A stretch of 64,000 nt of DNA from Pyxidicoccus parkwaysis (GTDB taxonomy: Bacteria; Myxococcota; Myxococcia; Myxococcales; Myxococcaceae): positions 9,414,001-9,478,000 of the forward strand of contig NZ_CP071090.1 of assembly GCF_017301735.1 (NCBI RefSeq), written 5' to 3'. Of the stretch, positions 25,193-34,969 are shown piece by piece. The notes under the pieces are model-generated. The model saw only the letters and a list, made by a program, of their open reading frames with translations, did not search any database and was not told the DNA's origin. A program made the translations under genes and the position numbers. The number at the start of each line of letters is the position of its first letter. Position 1 is the stretch's first letter.

Positions 25193-26716
25193 TCAGTACC
25201 CCCTCCCGCCCGGACCGCCGCCCCGGTAGCCCTCGCCCACCAGCCGGCGCAGCGCCCGCGCGTGCTCGGTGAAGCCCGCGCCCGCGAGGCTGTCCGCGGG
25301 CCGGTCGTCGATGGAGCCCTCGGGGCTCACCAGCGTCGCGCGCCAGAAGGGGTTGAGGAAGTTGGGAGGCTCGCGCCAGCCGCCGCCCTGCGCCGCCGGA
25401 CGCGGCCGGTGGTAGTAGACGAGCCCCGCCGACAGGGCCACCTGGTTGCGCTGCACCTCCTCGCGCCCGGTGGGACGGATGCGGCCCAGCGGGCTGCTGT
25501 TGTCGAACTCCGTGTCGCTGTGGTCCGTGAACTTGAAGCGGAAGAAGAGGTTCCACGGGTCCGGATGGGCCCGCCGCCGCGCGCTCGCGTAGTCCCGGAA
25601 CAGCATCGTGTACAGCTTCGGCTGGCCGTACTGGTTCTCCGCGCCGCGCTGCAATTCGGACGTGTTGTAGCTCATGGAGAAGGGCCAGATGCCGGGGCAG
25701 ACGACGCACTCGCCCAGCGTGTGGAACTCCCAGACCGGATTGGCGTTCTCGGGAGCCTGGCCCGGCGGCGCGCGGGCGCCGTACACGTGCTGGTCCTCGT
25801 GCGTCTGCCGCTCGTCGGACATCACCCACGCGTCGTCCGCGATGGGCGGCACGGGAGGCGCGGTGGGGCAGCGCGAGGGCACCACGTTGCGCCCGTGGTC
25901 ATGCCCCGTGGAGTTGCGCCCGGAGACGGTCTCATACCGGGACGGGTCCATCTGCGAGGCCGAGTTGTAGTGGCGGAACCCGGTGGACACGGAAGCGCCG
26001 CCGGTGCCGAAGCCCGCGCTGCCGCCCGGACGGTTGTGCACCCACGTCCAGCCCATGCTGCCCATGGTGGCGTTGAGCGCGGGCGTGCTTCCGCCGGACG
26101 GGCACACCGCGCCATCCCCCACCCCGCACGAGTTGGTGCCCGCCTTCATCGCGTCGATGACGTCGTCGCGCGTGCGAATCGCGTTGGCGCCGTTGAGCTC
26201 GGCGAAGCTCTTCGCCGCGCCCTCGGGCGGAGCCCCCAGCTCGCCGTTGACGGCCTCGGCCACCTCCTTCGCCAGCTTCTGGTCCGCGATGTGGTCCGAC
26301 AGCAGCTTGATGTAGATGTTCATCCCCGCGCGGTGCATGTTGCCCGCCTGTCCCTGCAGGCTCAGCACCTGGTTCGCCGCCGCCACGTCCGCGTCGAACC
26401 ACTCGTTGGGAAGGATGACGCCCGGGCACACCACGTTGTGCGCCGCGTACTCCTGACTGCTGTGGCTGATGAGCGCCTGCGTGCCGGCCATGGCCACCAT
26501 GTGGGCCACCTGCGCGCGGTTCATCACCGAAATCGCATTGAGCGTGCGCGCCGTCACCACGGCCTCGCTGTAGGCCGCCGCGTCCGCCGCCATCTGGATT
26601 TCGACGCGCTCCTTCGCGCGCATGCCGAAGCCCAGCGTCATCAGCACCATCAATGCCAGCAGCAGCAGCGTCAGCGCGAAGAGCACCAGCGCCTGTCCGC
26701 GCGCCCCGCGCGTCAT
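25193..26716 (-). CDS. TadG-like membrane-anchored protein
   Basis: 507 residues. The N-terminal sequence GARGQALVLFALTLLLLALMVLMTLGFGMRAKERVEIQMAADAAAYS is typical of TadG/TadE-like proteins, with the MAADAAAYSEA region that follows the helix. The extracytoplasmic part is long and Cys-containing and carries no von Willebrand domain that I can see. Its ATG overlaps the stop of the preceding gene by 4 bp (26713-26716), so the two are coupled. Confidence 0.82.
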   Translation of the reverse strand: MTRGARGQALVLFALTLLLLALMVLMTLGFGMRAKERVEIQMAADAAAYSEAVVTARTLNAISVMNRAQVAHMVAMAGTQALISHSSQEYAAHNVVCPGVILPNEWFDADVAAANQVLSLQGQAGNMHRAGMNIYIKLLSDHIADQKLAKEVAEAVNGELGAPPEGAAKSFAELNGANAIRTRDDVIDAMKAGTNSCGVGDGAVCPSGGSTPALNATMGSMGWTWVHNRPGGSAGFGTGGASVSTGFRHYNSASQMDPSRYETVSGRNSTGHDHGRNVVPSRCPTAPPVPPIADDAWVMSDERQTHEDQHVYGARAPPGQAPENANPVWEFHTLGECVVCPGIWPFSMSYNTSELQRGAENQYGQPKLYTMLFRDYASARRRAHPDPWNLFFRFKFTDHSDTEFDNSSPLGRIRPTGREEVQRNQVALSAGLVYYHRPRPAAQGGGWREPPNFLNPFWRATLVSPEGSIDDRPADSLAGAGFTEHARALRRLVGEGYRGGGPGGRGY

Positions 26717-27504
26717 GAGCCGTGAAGGTTGCACGCGGGGCCTCCCTGGAAGTACTCGGACATGACGGGCGTCATCATCCGCATCGCGGCGTTGACCTGG
26801 ATGGGGAAGAGGAAGTGCCCGTCGGCGCTCCAGCGCACCATGCGGTCGCCCAAATCGCCCCCCGGCCACCTGTCCCGACCGAGCGTCTCGTCCGTCTCGC
26901 CGTACCAGGCCGCGCGCTTCTGCGTGGGCATCAGCGGGTTGGTGCCGGTGAAGCGCTGGAGCCGGAAGTGCGCCAGGAACATGCGGCTCATCACCCAGTT
27001 CGCGAAGGGGATGCGCATGTAGTACCAGGCCACCATCCGTATCTCCAACGTGCGCTGCTGCAATTCCCGCGCGTTGTTGGTGGGCTGGTCGAACATCAAG
27101 TCCTCGTCGCCCACCAGCCCCTGCACCCAGGCCGCGTCCGGCGACTCGCGGACGATTTCCACCATGGGCCCGTTGAAGCGCTCTCCGGTGGAGCCCTTCA
27201 CCCAGAAGTGGTTGTGGCGCCGGGGCGAGAAGGCATCCGCCAGCCGCTCCCCGTTGTCGGTGCGCGCCACCATGGGCAGCATCGTCACCACCGCCGAGTG
27301 CATCATCGGCAGGCAGTTGCCGTGGTTGAGGCTGCCCGCGCGCACCGCCCGGTACACCGCCACCTGCGCGAGGATGCGCGCCTGCAACATCAGGAACAGC
27401 TGCAGCGTCCCCAGCACCAGGAACACCACCAATGGCAGCGTCAGCGCGGCTTCCACCGCGGCCTGCCCTGACTGTCGTGTCCCTGCGACGCCCCGCTGGC
27501 CCAT
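26713..27504 (-). CDS. TadE-like minor pseudopilin, first gene of the operon
   Basis: 263 residues. The leader GQRGVAGTRQSGQAAVEAALTLPLVVFLVLGTLQLFLML contains the Gly-Gln-Ala-Ala-Val-Glu start of the TadE helix. The remaining about 210 residues are extracytoplasmic and unrecognised. A GAGGAA site lies about 14 bp upstream of the chosen ATG; an upstream ATG at 27570 is possible but its extra residues do not resemble a leader. No ATPase, peptidase or pilin gene is next to this operon, so the machinery must be elsewhere, perhaps the CpaF-like protein at 2.9 kb. Confidence 0.8.
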   Translation of the reverse strand: MGQRGVAGTRQSGQAAVEAALTLPLVVFLVLGTLQLFLMLQARILAQVAVYRAVRAGSLNHGNCLPMMHSAVVTMLPMVARTDNGERLADAFSPRRHNHFWVKGSTGERFNGPMVEIVRESPDAAWVQGLVGDEDLMFDQPTNNARELQQRTLEIRMVAWYYMRIPFANWVMSRMFLAHFRLQRFTGTNPLMPTQKRAAWYGETDETLGRDRWPGGDLGDRMVRWSADGHFLFPIQVNAAMRMMTPVMSEYFQGGPACNLHGS

Positions 27505-27612
27505 GGCTGTATCCGAATTCCTCTTTTCTGGTTGATTGAGGAATCGGTCAAATGGACGTTGCGCGTACATGGGCGCACAGCCGCACTGTCGTAGGTGCAG
27601 TCGGGCTGTGAA

Positions 27613-27637
27613 GGCCAGGGGCGGGGGGCCCCTGGCC
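27613..27637 (-). terminator. Hairpin downstream of the RapA-like gene
   Basis: A perfect 9-bp inverted repeat, GGCCAGGGG and CCCCTGGCC, with a 7-nt loop lies about 34 bp past the stop of the RapA-like gene and before the pseudopilin operon. There is no U-tract, which is common in this GC-rich group. Confidence 0.55.
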
Positions 27638-27670
27638 GTTGACTCATGAGCAGTCTACTCCCGCGCGACG

Positions 27671-30600
27671 TCAGCGGTTGATGACGAAGCCGCAGGCGGA
27701 GTCGAGCACCACCTTCGCGCCTGCCAGCGCCTTCAGCAGCCGCTCGTAGTGGGCGCGCTCGGCGTCGAGCTGGGCCTCCACCGCGTCTGCCTTCAGGCCC
27801 TGGTGGGCCAGGGAGAGGCGCAGACGCTCGGTTGCCGCGTCGCGCTCGGCCTCAATCGCCTTGCGCGCGCGGGTGGCCAGCTTCGCCAGGTCCGCCTCGG
27901 CGGCCTTCTGGGCCACGGGCACGGCGGCGTCCACGAAGGGGCCGAAGCCCGGGAAGGCCTTGGACACCTCGTCGCCCTTGAGCGCGCGGCCTTCCGTCTC
28001 CAGCGCGGACAGCACGGTGGTGTCCGCCTTGGGGCCGCCCGCGCCCTCCACCACGGCCACGTGCAGCAGCGTGCGCTCCAGGAAGCGCGCCAGCTGGCGG
28101 CTGGGCACGCGCGCGCCGGGAGAGGTGTCCTCCGGCTCCGGGAGCTGCACGTGGTACAGCACCTCCAGCCCGCGCGCCTTCAGCGGCCCGCGCTTCTCGA
28201 TGAAGCGGAAGCCGCTGCGCCCATAGGGCCCGTCGCGCAGGAAGCCGAACAGGGCCTCCACCAGCGAGTGGCCGGTGGCGAAGTACTCCAGCTCCTCCGC
28301 CTCCACCGCCGTGTCGCGCCAGAAGGTGCCCAGCACCGTCCGGTCCTCCATCACGTCGAGGCCCGGCAGCCCGTCCACCTTCAGCGCGTGGCCGAACTGG
28401 AAGGCCACCTGGAAGGCCTCCACCTGCTCGTCCGTGTCCACGCCGATGCCCACGCGGCGCCCCAGCTCGGTGACGGTTTCCTCCAGGCGCTCGTCGAGGT
28501 CTCTCGCCACGCCCCACAGGCCGTCCTCCACGCTGGGGGCCTCGCCGTCCTCGTCCTCGTCCTCGTCGGCTTCGATGCCCATGCGTTCCTGCGCGCGCTT
28601 CACCAGCCGCTCCACCGCGGGCTTGTCGAAGCTGCGCACGTCGAGCAGCGGGTCATACGCGCGCTTCACCTGCGCCCGCGCGGCCTCCACCTTCGCCTTG
28701 AGCTCCTGCGCATAGGCGACGCGCGCCTCGCGCGGCATCAGCGCCAGCTCCGCGAGCCGGTCCTCGACCTCCTCCAGCACCGCGTCCAGGCCGCCCACCG
28801 TCTCGCCGAAGACGCCGACGGCGTCCGCGAGCAGCATCAGCACGTCCGACGCCAGCGTGCCCACCGGGTCGAAGACGTGAATCTCCACCGGGTGCGTCTG
28901 GCCGATGCGGTCCAGACGGCCGATGCGCTGCTCCACCGTGGCCGGGCTCCAGGGCAAGTCGTAGTGCACCAGGTGGTGCGCGAACTGGAAGTTGCGGCCC
29001 TCGCCGCCCACCTCCGTGCAGAGCAGCACCTTGGGGCCCTCCGGGTCCCTGAAGCGCGCCACCTGCCTGTCGCGCTCCACCAGCGGCAAGTCTCCGTGGT
29101 AGCCCAGCGCCTCCACGCCCTCGCGGCCCAGCTCGGACTGGAGCGCGTCCAGCGTGTCGCGGCTCTCCGTGAAGACGAGCACCTTCGCCGCCGGCTCCGA
29201 CTTCCAGATGCCGCGCAGCACGCCGAGGAACGCCACGAATTTCGCGTCGCGCGTGGGCAGCCGCAGCGCGTCCGCCTTGCCCTTGAAGACGGGATTCGTC
29301 TTCACCGCGCCCGCGAAGGCGGCGGGGCTGGACTCCAGCCGGCGCAGCACGTTGCCCAGCGGCGCGCCTCGCAGGCTTCCGGCCGCCAGCGTCGCCAGCG
29401 CGGCGTCGCGGACCTTCAGTTCCTCGGCGGGCAGCTCCACCGGGTGGCGGTGCAGCCGGCGCGTGGAGAAGCCGCCCACCACCGCGCGGCGGTTGCGCAC
29501 GAGGCGGTCTGACAGGCTGTACGTCTCCGCGAGGTGCTGGAGCAGCGCGTCCCTGTCCTTCAGCGCCGCGAGCTTTGCGTCCTCGGGGAAGCGCTTCGCC
29601 AGGGCCTGCACGGCGGTGGCGGGCTTGCCGCCCTCCATCAGCGCGCGCACCGCGGAGGAGAGCTCCTCCTGGCGCTTCAGCCGCTCCTCGAAGCCCGCCA
29701 CGGTGGGCGCGGTGCCCGCGTCGATGAGGGTGAGCAGGCCGTGGTACTCGGCGGGGTCCAACTGCATGGGCGTGGCGGTGAGCAGCAGCAGGCCCCACGA
29801 GTTGCCCGCCAGCACCTTGGCCGCTTCGAAGGCCTTCTCGCCCTTGAGGTGGTGCGCCTCGTCCATGATGACGAGGTCCCAGAAGGTGTCCTCGCTGGCC
29901 AGCTCGCGCCGGTGCTCGGCGCTGCGCTGCAGGAGCTCCAGGCTCGTCACCACCAGCGGGAAGCGCGCCCAGGGGGAGACGTCCTCGGCCTCCTTCAGCG
30001 ACTGCTCGTAGCGGTCCGAGTCCATCAGCGTGAAGAGCTGGTTGAACTTGTGGAACAGCTCCACCAGCCACTGCACGGTGAGGTGGCTGGGCGCCACCAC
30101 GAGGCAGCGGCGCGCCAGGCCCGACAGGCGCAGCGCGCTGAACACCATGCCCGCCTCAATCGTCTTGCCCAGGCCCACCTCGTCCGCGAGCACGAAGCGC
30201 GGCCGGCGCGCGGACAGCACGCGCTGCACCACGCCCACCTGGTGCGGCTTCACCATGATGCGGCTGGCCAGCAGCGCGCCCAGCGCGTCGCAGCGGCGCT
30301 CGTCGTCCAGCACCAGCGCCTGCTTGCGCAGCGTGAAGGCCTTCGCATCGCCCACGCGCCCCTCGCGCAGCGTGGAGAGCAGGTCCGAGCGCGGCGGCAG
30401 CGCGCGCACCTCGGACTCGGGGAGCTCGTCCTCCTCGTCCGTCTCCACGTAGCGCAGCACGTAGCGGCGCAGGCCGCGCGCGCCGGGCTCCTCGCGAACG
30501 ATGAGGGCCAGCCGTCCCTTGTACGTCACCACCGGCTCGCCCGGCGGCAGCGGGTGCTGCACCAGCGCGCCGCCCTTGGTGGACACCAGCACCGGCGCAT

Positions 30601-30721
30601 CCTCGCGGGCCGGGAAGGACACGAGCGCCTTGGCGCCGTCCTCCTGAAAGGAGATCAGGTGTCCCACACCCCATTCGGGCTGCGGGAGGTAGCGGACCTT
30701 GGAACCTTCGACGAGGGACAT
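27671..30721 (-). CDS. RapA-like SNF2 ATPase
   Basis: 1016-residue Swi2/Snf2 translocase. The N-terminal part (GSKVRYLPQPEWGVGHLISF and VLVSTKGGALVQHPLPPG) looks like the paired Tudor-like domains of RapA, which recycles RNA polymerase. The motor has DEVGLGKTIEAG (motif I), DEAHHLKG (motif II), LLLTATPMQ (III) and RIGRLDRIGQTHPVEIHVF (motifs V/VI). The C-terminal third is long and helical. The length is close to that of RapA, but I leave open the chance of another SNF2 role. A hairpin with a 7-bp stem lies in its leader at 30751-30772. It is divergent from the kinase gene with a 258-bp gap. Confidence 0.85.
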   Translation of the reverse strand: MSLVEGSKVRYLPQPEWGVGHLISFQEDGAKALVSFPAREDAPVLVSTKGGALVQHPLPPGEPVVTYKGRLALIVREEPGARGLRRYVLRYVETDEEDELPESEVRALPPRSDLLSTLREGRVGDAKAFTLRKQALVLDDERRCDALGALLASRIMVKPHQVGVVQRVLSARRPRFVLADEVGLGKTIEAGMVFSALRLSGLARRCLVVAPSHLTVQWLVELFHKFNQLFTLMDSDRYEQSLKEAEDVSPWARFPLVVTSLELLQRSAEHRRELASEDTFWDLVIMDEAHHLKGEKAFEAAKVLAGNSWGLLLLTATPMQLDPAEYHGLLTLIDAGTAPTVAGFEERLKRQEELSSAVRALMEGGKPATAVQALAKRFPEDAKLAALKDRDALLQHLAETYSLSDRLVRNRRAVVGGFSTRRLHRHPVELPAEELKVRDAALATLAAGSLRGAPLGNVLRRLESSPAAFAGAVKTNPVFKGKADALRLPTRDAKFVAFLGVLRGIWKSEPAAKVLVFTESRDTLDALQSELGREGVEALGYHGDLPLVERDRQVARFRDPEGPKVLLCTEVGGEGRNFQFAHHLVHYDLPWSPATVEQRIGRLDRIGQTHPVEIHVFDPVGTLASDVLMLLADAVGVFGETVGGLDAVLEEVEDRLAELALMPREARVAYAQELKAKVEAARAQVKRAYDPLLDVRSFDKPAVERLVKRAQERMGIEADEDEDEDGEAPSVEDGLWGVARDLDERLEETVTELGRRVGIGVDTDEQVEAFQVAFQFGHALKVDGLPGLDVMEDRTVLGTFWRDTAVEAEELEYFATGHSLVEALFGFLRDGPYGRSGFRFIEKRGPLKARGLEVLYHVQLPEPEDTSPGARVPSRQLARFLERTLLHVAVVEGAGGPKADTTVLSALETEGRALKGDEVSKAFPGFGPFVDAAVPVAQKAAEADLAKLATRARKAIEAERDAATERLRLSLAHQGLKADAVEAQLDAERAHYERLLKALAGAKVVLDSACGFVINR

Positions 30722-30979
30722 AGGCTTGAACGCAGGGCCCTGCGAAAATGGGGGGTTCGCCTCATAACCCCCTGGCATCACGAAGGCCATCCCGACGAAG
30801 ACCCCTCGCGCGCCTCCCGTTACGAGCGTGCGTCCCACCTCCACCCCAGAGTCGGATCACAACTCACCGGGGTCGGATCCGCCTCGTCCAACGGGGCGAT
30901 GTTCTCAATTCTCCACATGGGTGATGCTGGCTTCGCCTGCCGTACGGGGTTTCCCGGAGCGGCTGGGGGGGAGTGCCAC

Positions 30980-32836
30980 ATGATGCGCCGTTGGACGTTC
31001 GCTCAGCGAGTGGGGGCAGGTCTGTCCGCATGCCTGTTTGCCGGGCTGCTGCTCCTGGGAACGCTGCTGTCCGCCATATACGGCCACCTCCTCGCGCACG
31101 GCGAGGCGGCCGGTGCGCTGCCGCAGGCGCTGGTGGCGGGCCTCGTGGGGCTGGCCGGCGTGGGCGCGCTGGGCTTCGTGCTGCACCGCTCCCTCGTCCC
31201 CCTCCATGCCCGGCACGAGCACAGCGAGCAGCGCCTCCAGCTCCTCATGGACGGGGTGACGGACTACGCGCTGTGCTTCCTGGACAGGGCGGGCCGCGTC
31301 ACCGCGTGGAGCGCCGGCGCCGCGCGGCTCAGCGGCTGGTCCGAGGCGGATGTCCTCGGCGGCGACGCGGACAGGCTCTACCCCCGGGAGGAGGTCATGG
31401 CGGGCGTGCCCCGCGCGCACCAGGAGCGCGCCGCGCGCGAGGGACGCCTTCTGGCCGAGGGCTGGCGCGTGCGCCGCGACGGCTCGCGCTTCTGGGCGGA
31501 GACGCTGCTCACCGGGCTGCACGACGGGCGCGGCCGGCTGCGCGGCTTCGCGCAGGTGACGCGCGACATCACCGAGCGCCGCCGCATGGAGCGCGCCCAG
31601 GCCCTCTTCGCCGAGGCCGGCCGCGTCCTCCAGCCGGCGTCCGGCGCGCGCGAGGTGGGCGAGGCCCTCACGCGCCTGTGCGTGCCCGAAGTCGCGGACG
31701 CCTGCATCCTCTTCGTCCCCGGCGAGGACGGCACCGTGCGCCCGCAGGCCGTGTCGTGCGCGGACATGGAGGCCGCCGGCCGCCTCTGGGAGCCGCTCCT
31801 GCGCTGCCCGGACGACAGCGGGGTGGGCCCCTCGCGCGTGGTGCGCACCGGCCGCGCCGAGTTGCTGCCCGAGCCGGACTCGGCGCGCACCTCGCTGGCG
31901 CTGGCCGGCACCGCGTATGGCGAGCTGCTGCACACGCTGGGCGTGACGTCCGCCCTCACCGTGCCGCTGGCCGTGGGCACGCGCGTGCTGGGCGCGCTGT
32001 GCCTCCTGTCCACCGGCACGCACCGCCGCTTTGGCGAAGTGGACCGCGCCTTCATGGAGGAGCTGGCCGCGCGCGCCGCGCTCGCGCTGGACAACGCGCG
32101 CCTGCTGGCCGAGGCGCAGGACGCGCTCGAGCTCATCGGCGTGGCCGCGCATGATTTGGGCAACCCGCTCAGCTCGCTCCAGCTCCGGCTGCGGCGGCTG
32201 CGCACGCTGGAGGGCGCCAACCCCAACAACCACGACGCGCGCATGCGCGACGGACTGGCCGGCGCGGAGATGGAGACGCGGCGCCTGGGACGGCTGGTGC
32301 ACAACCTCCTGGACCTGTCCCGCATGTCCGCCGGCCGCATGGTGCTGGACACCGAGGAGCTGGACCTGGCCACGCTGGTGCGCGAGGTGGTGGAGCGCCA
32401 CGCCGACCAGGCCACCGCCGCCGGCTGCGCCCTCAGCCTGCGCGTGGACGAGGCCGCCACCGGCCACTGGGACCGGCAGCGCCTGGACCGCGTCGTCACC
32501 AACCTCGTCAGCAACGCCCTCAAGTTCGGCCGGGGCCAGCCCGTGGAGGTGCGCGTCCACGCCGACGGCGAGCACGCGCGCGTCAGCGTGAAGGACGCCG
32601 GCATCGGCATCTCCCCGGAAGCGCAGCAGCGCCTCTTCCGCCGCTTCCAGCGCGTCCACGACGGAGGCCAGCACCCCGGCACCGGCCTGGGTCTCTACAT
32701 CGTTCGCCAGCTGGTGGAAGCCCACGGCGGCTCCATCCACGTCCAGAGCAGATCCGGAGAGGGCGCGGAATTCACGGTTGAACTGCCCCGCGCCCCACGC
32801 GCCACGTCCTGCGTGCCTTCGGAAGCTCGAGCGTAA
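30980..32836 (+). CDS. Sensor histidine kinase, PAS-GAF type
   Basis: 618 residues. Two N-terminal membrane helices, then a PAS domain (about 85-200, WSAGAARLSGWSEADVLG), a GAF domain (about 215-375), and the transmitter with H-box VAAHDLGNPLSSL (His391), N-box VSNALKFG, DAGIGIS and GTGLGLYIVRQL. All phosphotransfer residues are present. No response regulator is adjacent, so the partner is unknown. A G-rich ribosome-binding site ending GGAG lies just before the ATG; a longer in-frame extension upstream runs antisense to the RapA-like gene and is rejected. Confidence 0.93.
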   Translation: MMRRWTFAQRVGAGLSACLFAGLLLLGTLLSAIYGHLLAHGEAAGALPQALVAGLVGLAGVGALGFVLHRSLVPLHARHEHSEQRLQLLMDGVTDYALCFLDRAGRVTAWSAGAARLSGWSEADVLGGDADRLYPREEVMAGVPRAHQERAAREGRLLAEGWRVRRDGSRFWAETLLTGLHDGRGRLRGFAQVTRDITERRRMERAQALFAEAGRVLQPASGAREVGEALTRLCVPEVADACILFVPGEDGTVRPQAVSCADMEAAGRLWEPLLRCPDDSGVGPSRVVRTGRAELLPEPDSARTSLALAGTAYGELLHTLGVTSALTVPLAVGTRVLGALCLLSTGTHRRFGEVDRAFMEELAARAALALDNARLLAEAQDALELIGVAAHDLGNPLSSLQLRLRRLRTLEGANPNNHDARMRDGLAGAEMETRRLGRLVHNLLDLSRMSAGRMVLDTEELDLATLVREVVERHADQATAAGCALSLRVDEAATGHWDRQRLDRVVTNLVSNALKFGRGQPVEVRVHADGEHARVSVKDAGIGISPEAQQRLFRRFQRVHDGGQHPGTGLGLYIVRQLVEAHGGSIHVQSRSGEGAEFTVELPRAPRATSCVPSEARA

Positions 32837-32924
32837 CTTTCGGGTCCGACTTCACGCCCCGTCGCACGCCTATCTACCGGACAACACTAATGGTTCGAAT
32901 TACAGCGGATATTTCGCCCTCAGG

Positions 32925-32953
32925 TTGAAGCACTCTGTTCATTGCAGATATTC
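32925..32953 (+). promoter_or_regulatory. Candidate sigma-70-type promoter before the cytochrome gene
   Basis: TTGAAG at 32925-32930 and ATATTC at 32948-32953 with a 17-bp spacer lie in an unusually AT-rich stretch (about 32880-32970) in a GC-rich genome, 143 bp before the start of the cytochrome-like gene. It could drive the whole cytochrome-FIST-kinase-receiver operon. Confidence 0.45.
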
Positions 32954-33095
32954 TTCGTACGGCTAAAAAGGCTCGATCCGGGGAAACCCGGAAACGGGAG
33001 AGACCCCGCCCTCCCCGCCCCCCCGGGCGGCGGGCCACAGGGTCCGCTGGCCGGAAGCGCCATGAGGGCGCCTCCAACGTACGAGGAGATTCACC

Positions 33096-34937
33096 ATGGG
33101 TGGTCTTGGAGCCCCCCGGGCGAGCCGCGACAGCTCTGCTTCGCGCATGCCCTCCCCCCTCCCCACATGCCGTGCGGCCCTGCTCGCGTCGCTGGCCACG
33201 CTGATGCTCGCCTGCGGTGGGCCGGATGTTCCCAGCGGCACCGGCGCGGATGAGGCCTTCGAGGCGCAGACCCAGGCCGTCACGGAGCAGGACGCGGACG
33301 CGCTGCGGCCGTCCACGAAGCCGGTGGCGCTGGCCCTGGAGGTCAGCAACGGCGAGGGCAAGCCGGTGCGCGTGCGCGCGGGCGGCACCTTCTACATCAA
33401 CCAAATCGACATCCGCGCCGTGGTGCAGGCCACCACGGACGAGGGCCTGAAGACGCTGCGCACCAACAGCGACTTCGCGGGCCTGGGCTGGACCGGCGTG
33501 AGCGTGGCGGACCAGGAGTCCACGGGCCTCGGAGCCCCGTTCACCCGCCGCCGCTTCTACCGGAGCGCCGCCTGGATGGACGTGCCCAGCTTCTTCACCG
33601 TGGAGCCGGTGGATTCGAAAGGCCGCCTCACCGGCCTGCCGGTGCTGGTGAATGCGGGCAGCGAGTACACGCGCCGCACGGAGAGCGACGACTTCTTCGT
33701 CCGCCGCTTCCGCGCCATCCAGACGGCCACGGGCTGCGCCACCAAGACGGACTGCTTGGCCTCCACCTCCTTCGAGGAGGAGGCGCTGGTGGAGCTGCGC
33801 AACGCGTATGACCACGCCAAGGCGCACACGATTACCTTCCAGCCGGCCACGCGCGCGCTGCGCTTGCGCTGGAGCCTGCGGCCGTTCGCCCCGTACGAGA
33901 TTCCCGTCGAGCAGGTGAAGAACCCCGCGTACTCCTACGGTTTCAAGCTGGAGCTCGCGGCGCTCACCCCGCCGCGGCCGGATGGAACGTATGCGCCGGG
34001 CAGCGACATCACCTTCAGGCTCACCCTGCGCGACGGGGCGGGCAAGCGCCTGCACCCCGAGGGCGTGCTGCCGGCCTACAACGACGTGGCGCCGGACGGC
34101 GACGCGGACACCGGCCTCAACTACTACCGCGCCTTCTTCGACACGACGACAACGTACTACCGGCGCAAGCACCGCGAGCGCATGCTCATGGCGCAAATCA
34201 TCGGCCCCGCGCAGGACATCCAGCCCATCCGCTCCGTCGTCGGCCTGGGCGCCTTCCTGGACCCCAACATCGACGCGCAGGTGGTGGGACTCCCCGAGCG
34301 CGACGGCGTCTTCTCCCAGTTCACCACCTTCCCCTTCGCCAACGTCCTCTTCGGCGGCGCCTTCGTCGACCCCAACCTGTGGAACCAAATCAACACGGAC
34401 ACCTGGACGTTCACCGTCCCGGCGAACGCCGCCCCCGGCACCTACCTGGTGACGGCCAAGGGCCGCCGCGTGTACCTGGGCGAGGACCTGCCCGGCTCCA
34501 CGACGATTGAAATCCAGGTGGGCACCCCGCAGCACACCCAGGCCACGCTCCCCACCGGCCCCTGCAACACGTGCCACAGCCAGGGCGGCGAGCTCAGCCA
34601 GGTGCTCCACGCCAATGACAACCGCGCCGCATGCTCCGGCTGCCACGCGCCCCTCGAGTTCGAGCTGGAGGGCCCCATCTTCGTGCGGACCCACTTCGTC
34701 CACTCGCGCTCCAACCGCTTCGACGCCCCCCTGGAGAAGTGCTCCTCGTGCCACCTGACGAAGGAGAGCATCCAGCGCACCAGCAAGGCCGCCTGCCTGT
34801 CCTGCCACAAGTCCTACCCGGACTCCCACGTGGCGCGGTTTGGACCCATCGAGAGCATGTACGTCGGTGGCGGGCAGGAGTCGTTCCAGCAGTGCACCGG
34901 GGCCTGTCATACTCAGCACCCGGGCAGCGGCCTGTAG
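33096..34937 (+). CDS. Multihaem c-type cytochrome-like lipoprotein
   Basis: 613 residues exported as a lipoprotein (lipobox LMLACGG). The first about 460 residues are an unrecognised extracytoplasmic domain. The last about 130 hold haem-binding motifs: CNTCH, CSGCH, CSSCH and CLSCH, plus CTGACH, which has three residues between the cysteines, and extra His residues that could be axial ligands. The protein probably carries four or five haems for electron transfer or redox sensing. GAGGAG at 33083-33088 supports ATG 33096. It leads a likely operon with the FIST, kinase and receiver genes, starting 33 bp later. Confidence 0.85.
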   Translation: MGGLGAPRASRDSSASRMPSPLPTCRAALLASLATLMLACGGPDVPSGTGADEAFEAQTQAVTEQDADALRPSTKPVALALEVSNGEGKPVRVRAGGTFYINQIDIRAVVQATTDEGLKTLRTNSDFAGLGWTGVSVADQESTGLGAPFTRRRFYRSAAWMDVPSFFTVEPVDSKGRLTGLPVLVNAGSEYTRRTESDDFFVRRFRAIQTATGCATKTDCLASTSFEEEALVELRNAYDHAKAHTITFQPATRALRLRWSLRPFAPYEIPVEQVKNPAYSYGFKLELAALTPPRPDGTYAPGSDITFRLTLRDGAGKRLHPEGVLPAYNDVAPDGDADTGLNYYRAFFDTTTTYYRRKHRERMLMAQIIGPAQDIQPIRSVVGLGAFLDPNIDAQVVGLPERDGVFSQFTTFPFANVLFGGAFVDPNLWNQINTDTWTFTVPANAAPGTYLVTAKGRRVYLGEDLPGSTTIEIQVGTPQHTQATLPTGPCNTCHSQGGELSQVLHANDNRAACSGCHAPLEFELEGPIFVRTHFVHSRSNRFDAPLEKCSSCHLTKESIQRTSKAACLSCHKSYPDSHVARFGPIESMYVGGGQESFQQCTGACHTQHPGSGL

Positions 34938-34969
34938 CCGCCCGCCCGTAACAACCCCGGAGGTCCTCC

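Noticed and set aside
29534..30979. A long N-terminal extension of the PAS-GAF kinase
   Set aside because: It lies antisense to the RapA-like gene; the hydrophobic N-terminus and ribosome-binding site fix the start at 30980.
34959..34969. GGAGGTCCTCC palindrome just before the FIST gene start
   Set aside because: It is the ribosome-binding site and chance complement; a stable RNA hairpin cannot form with so short a loop.
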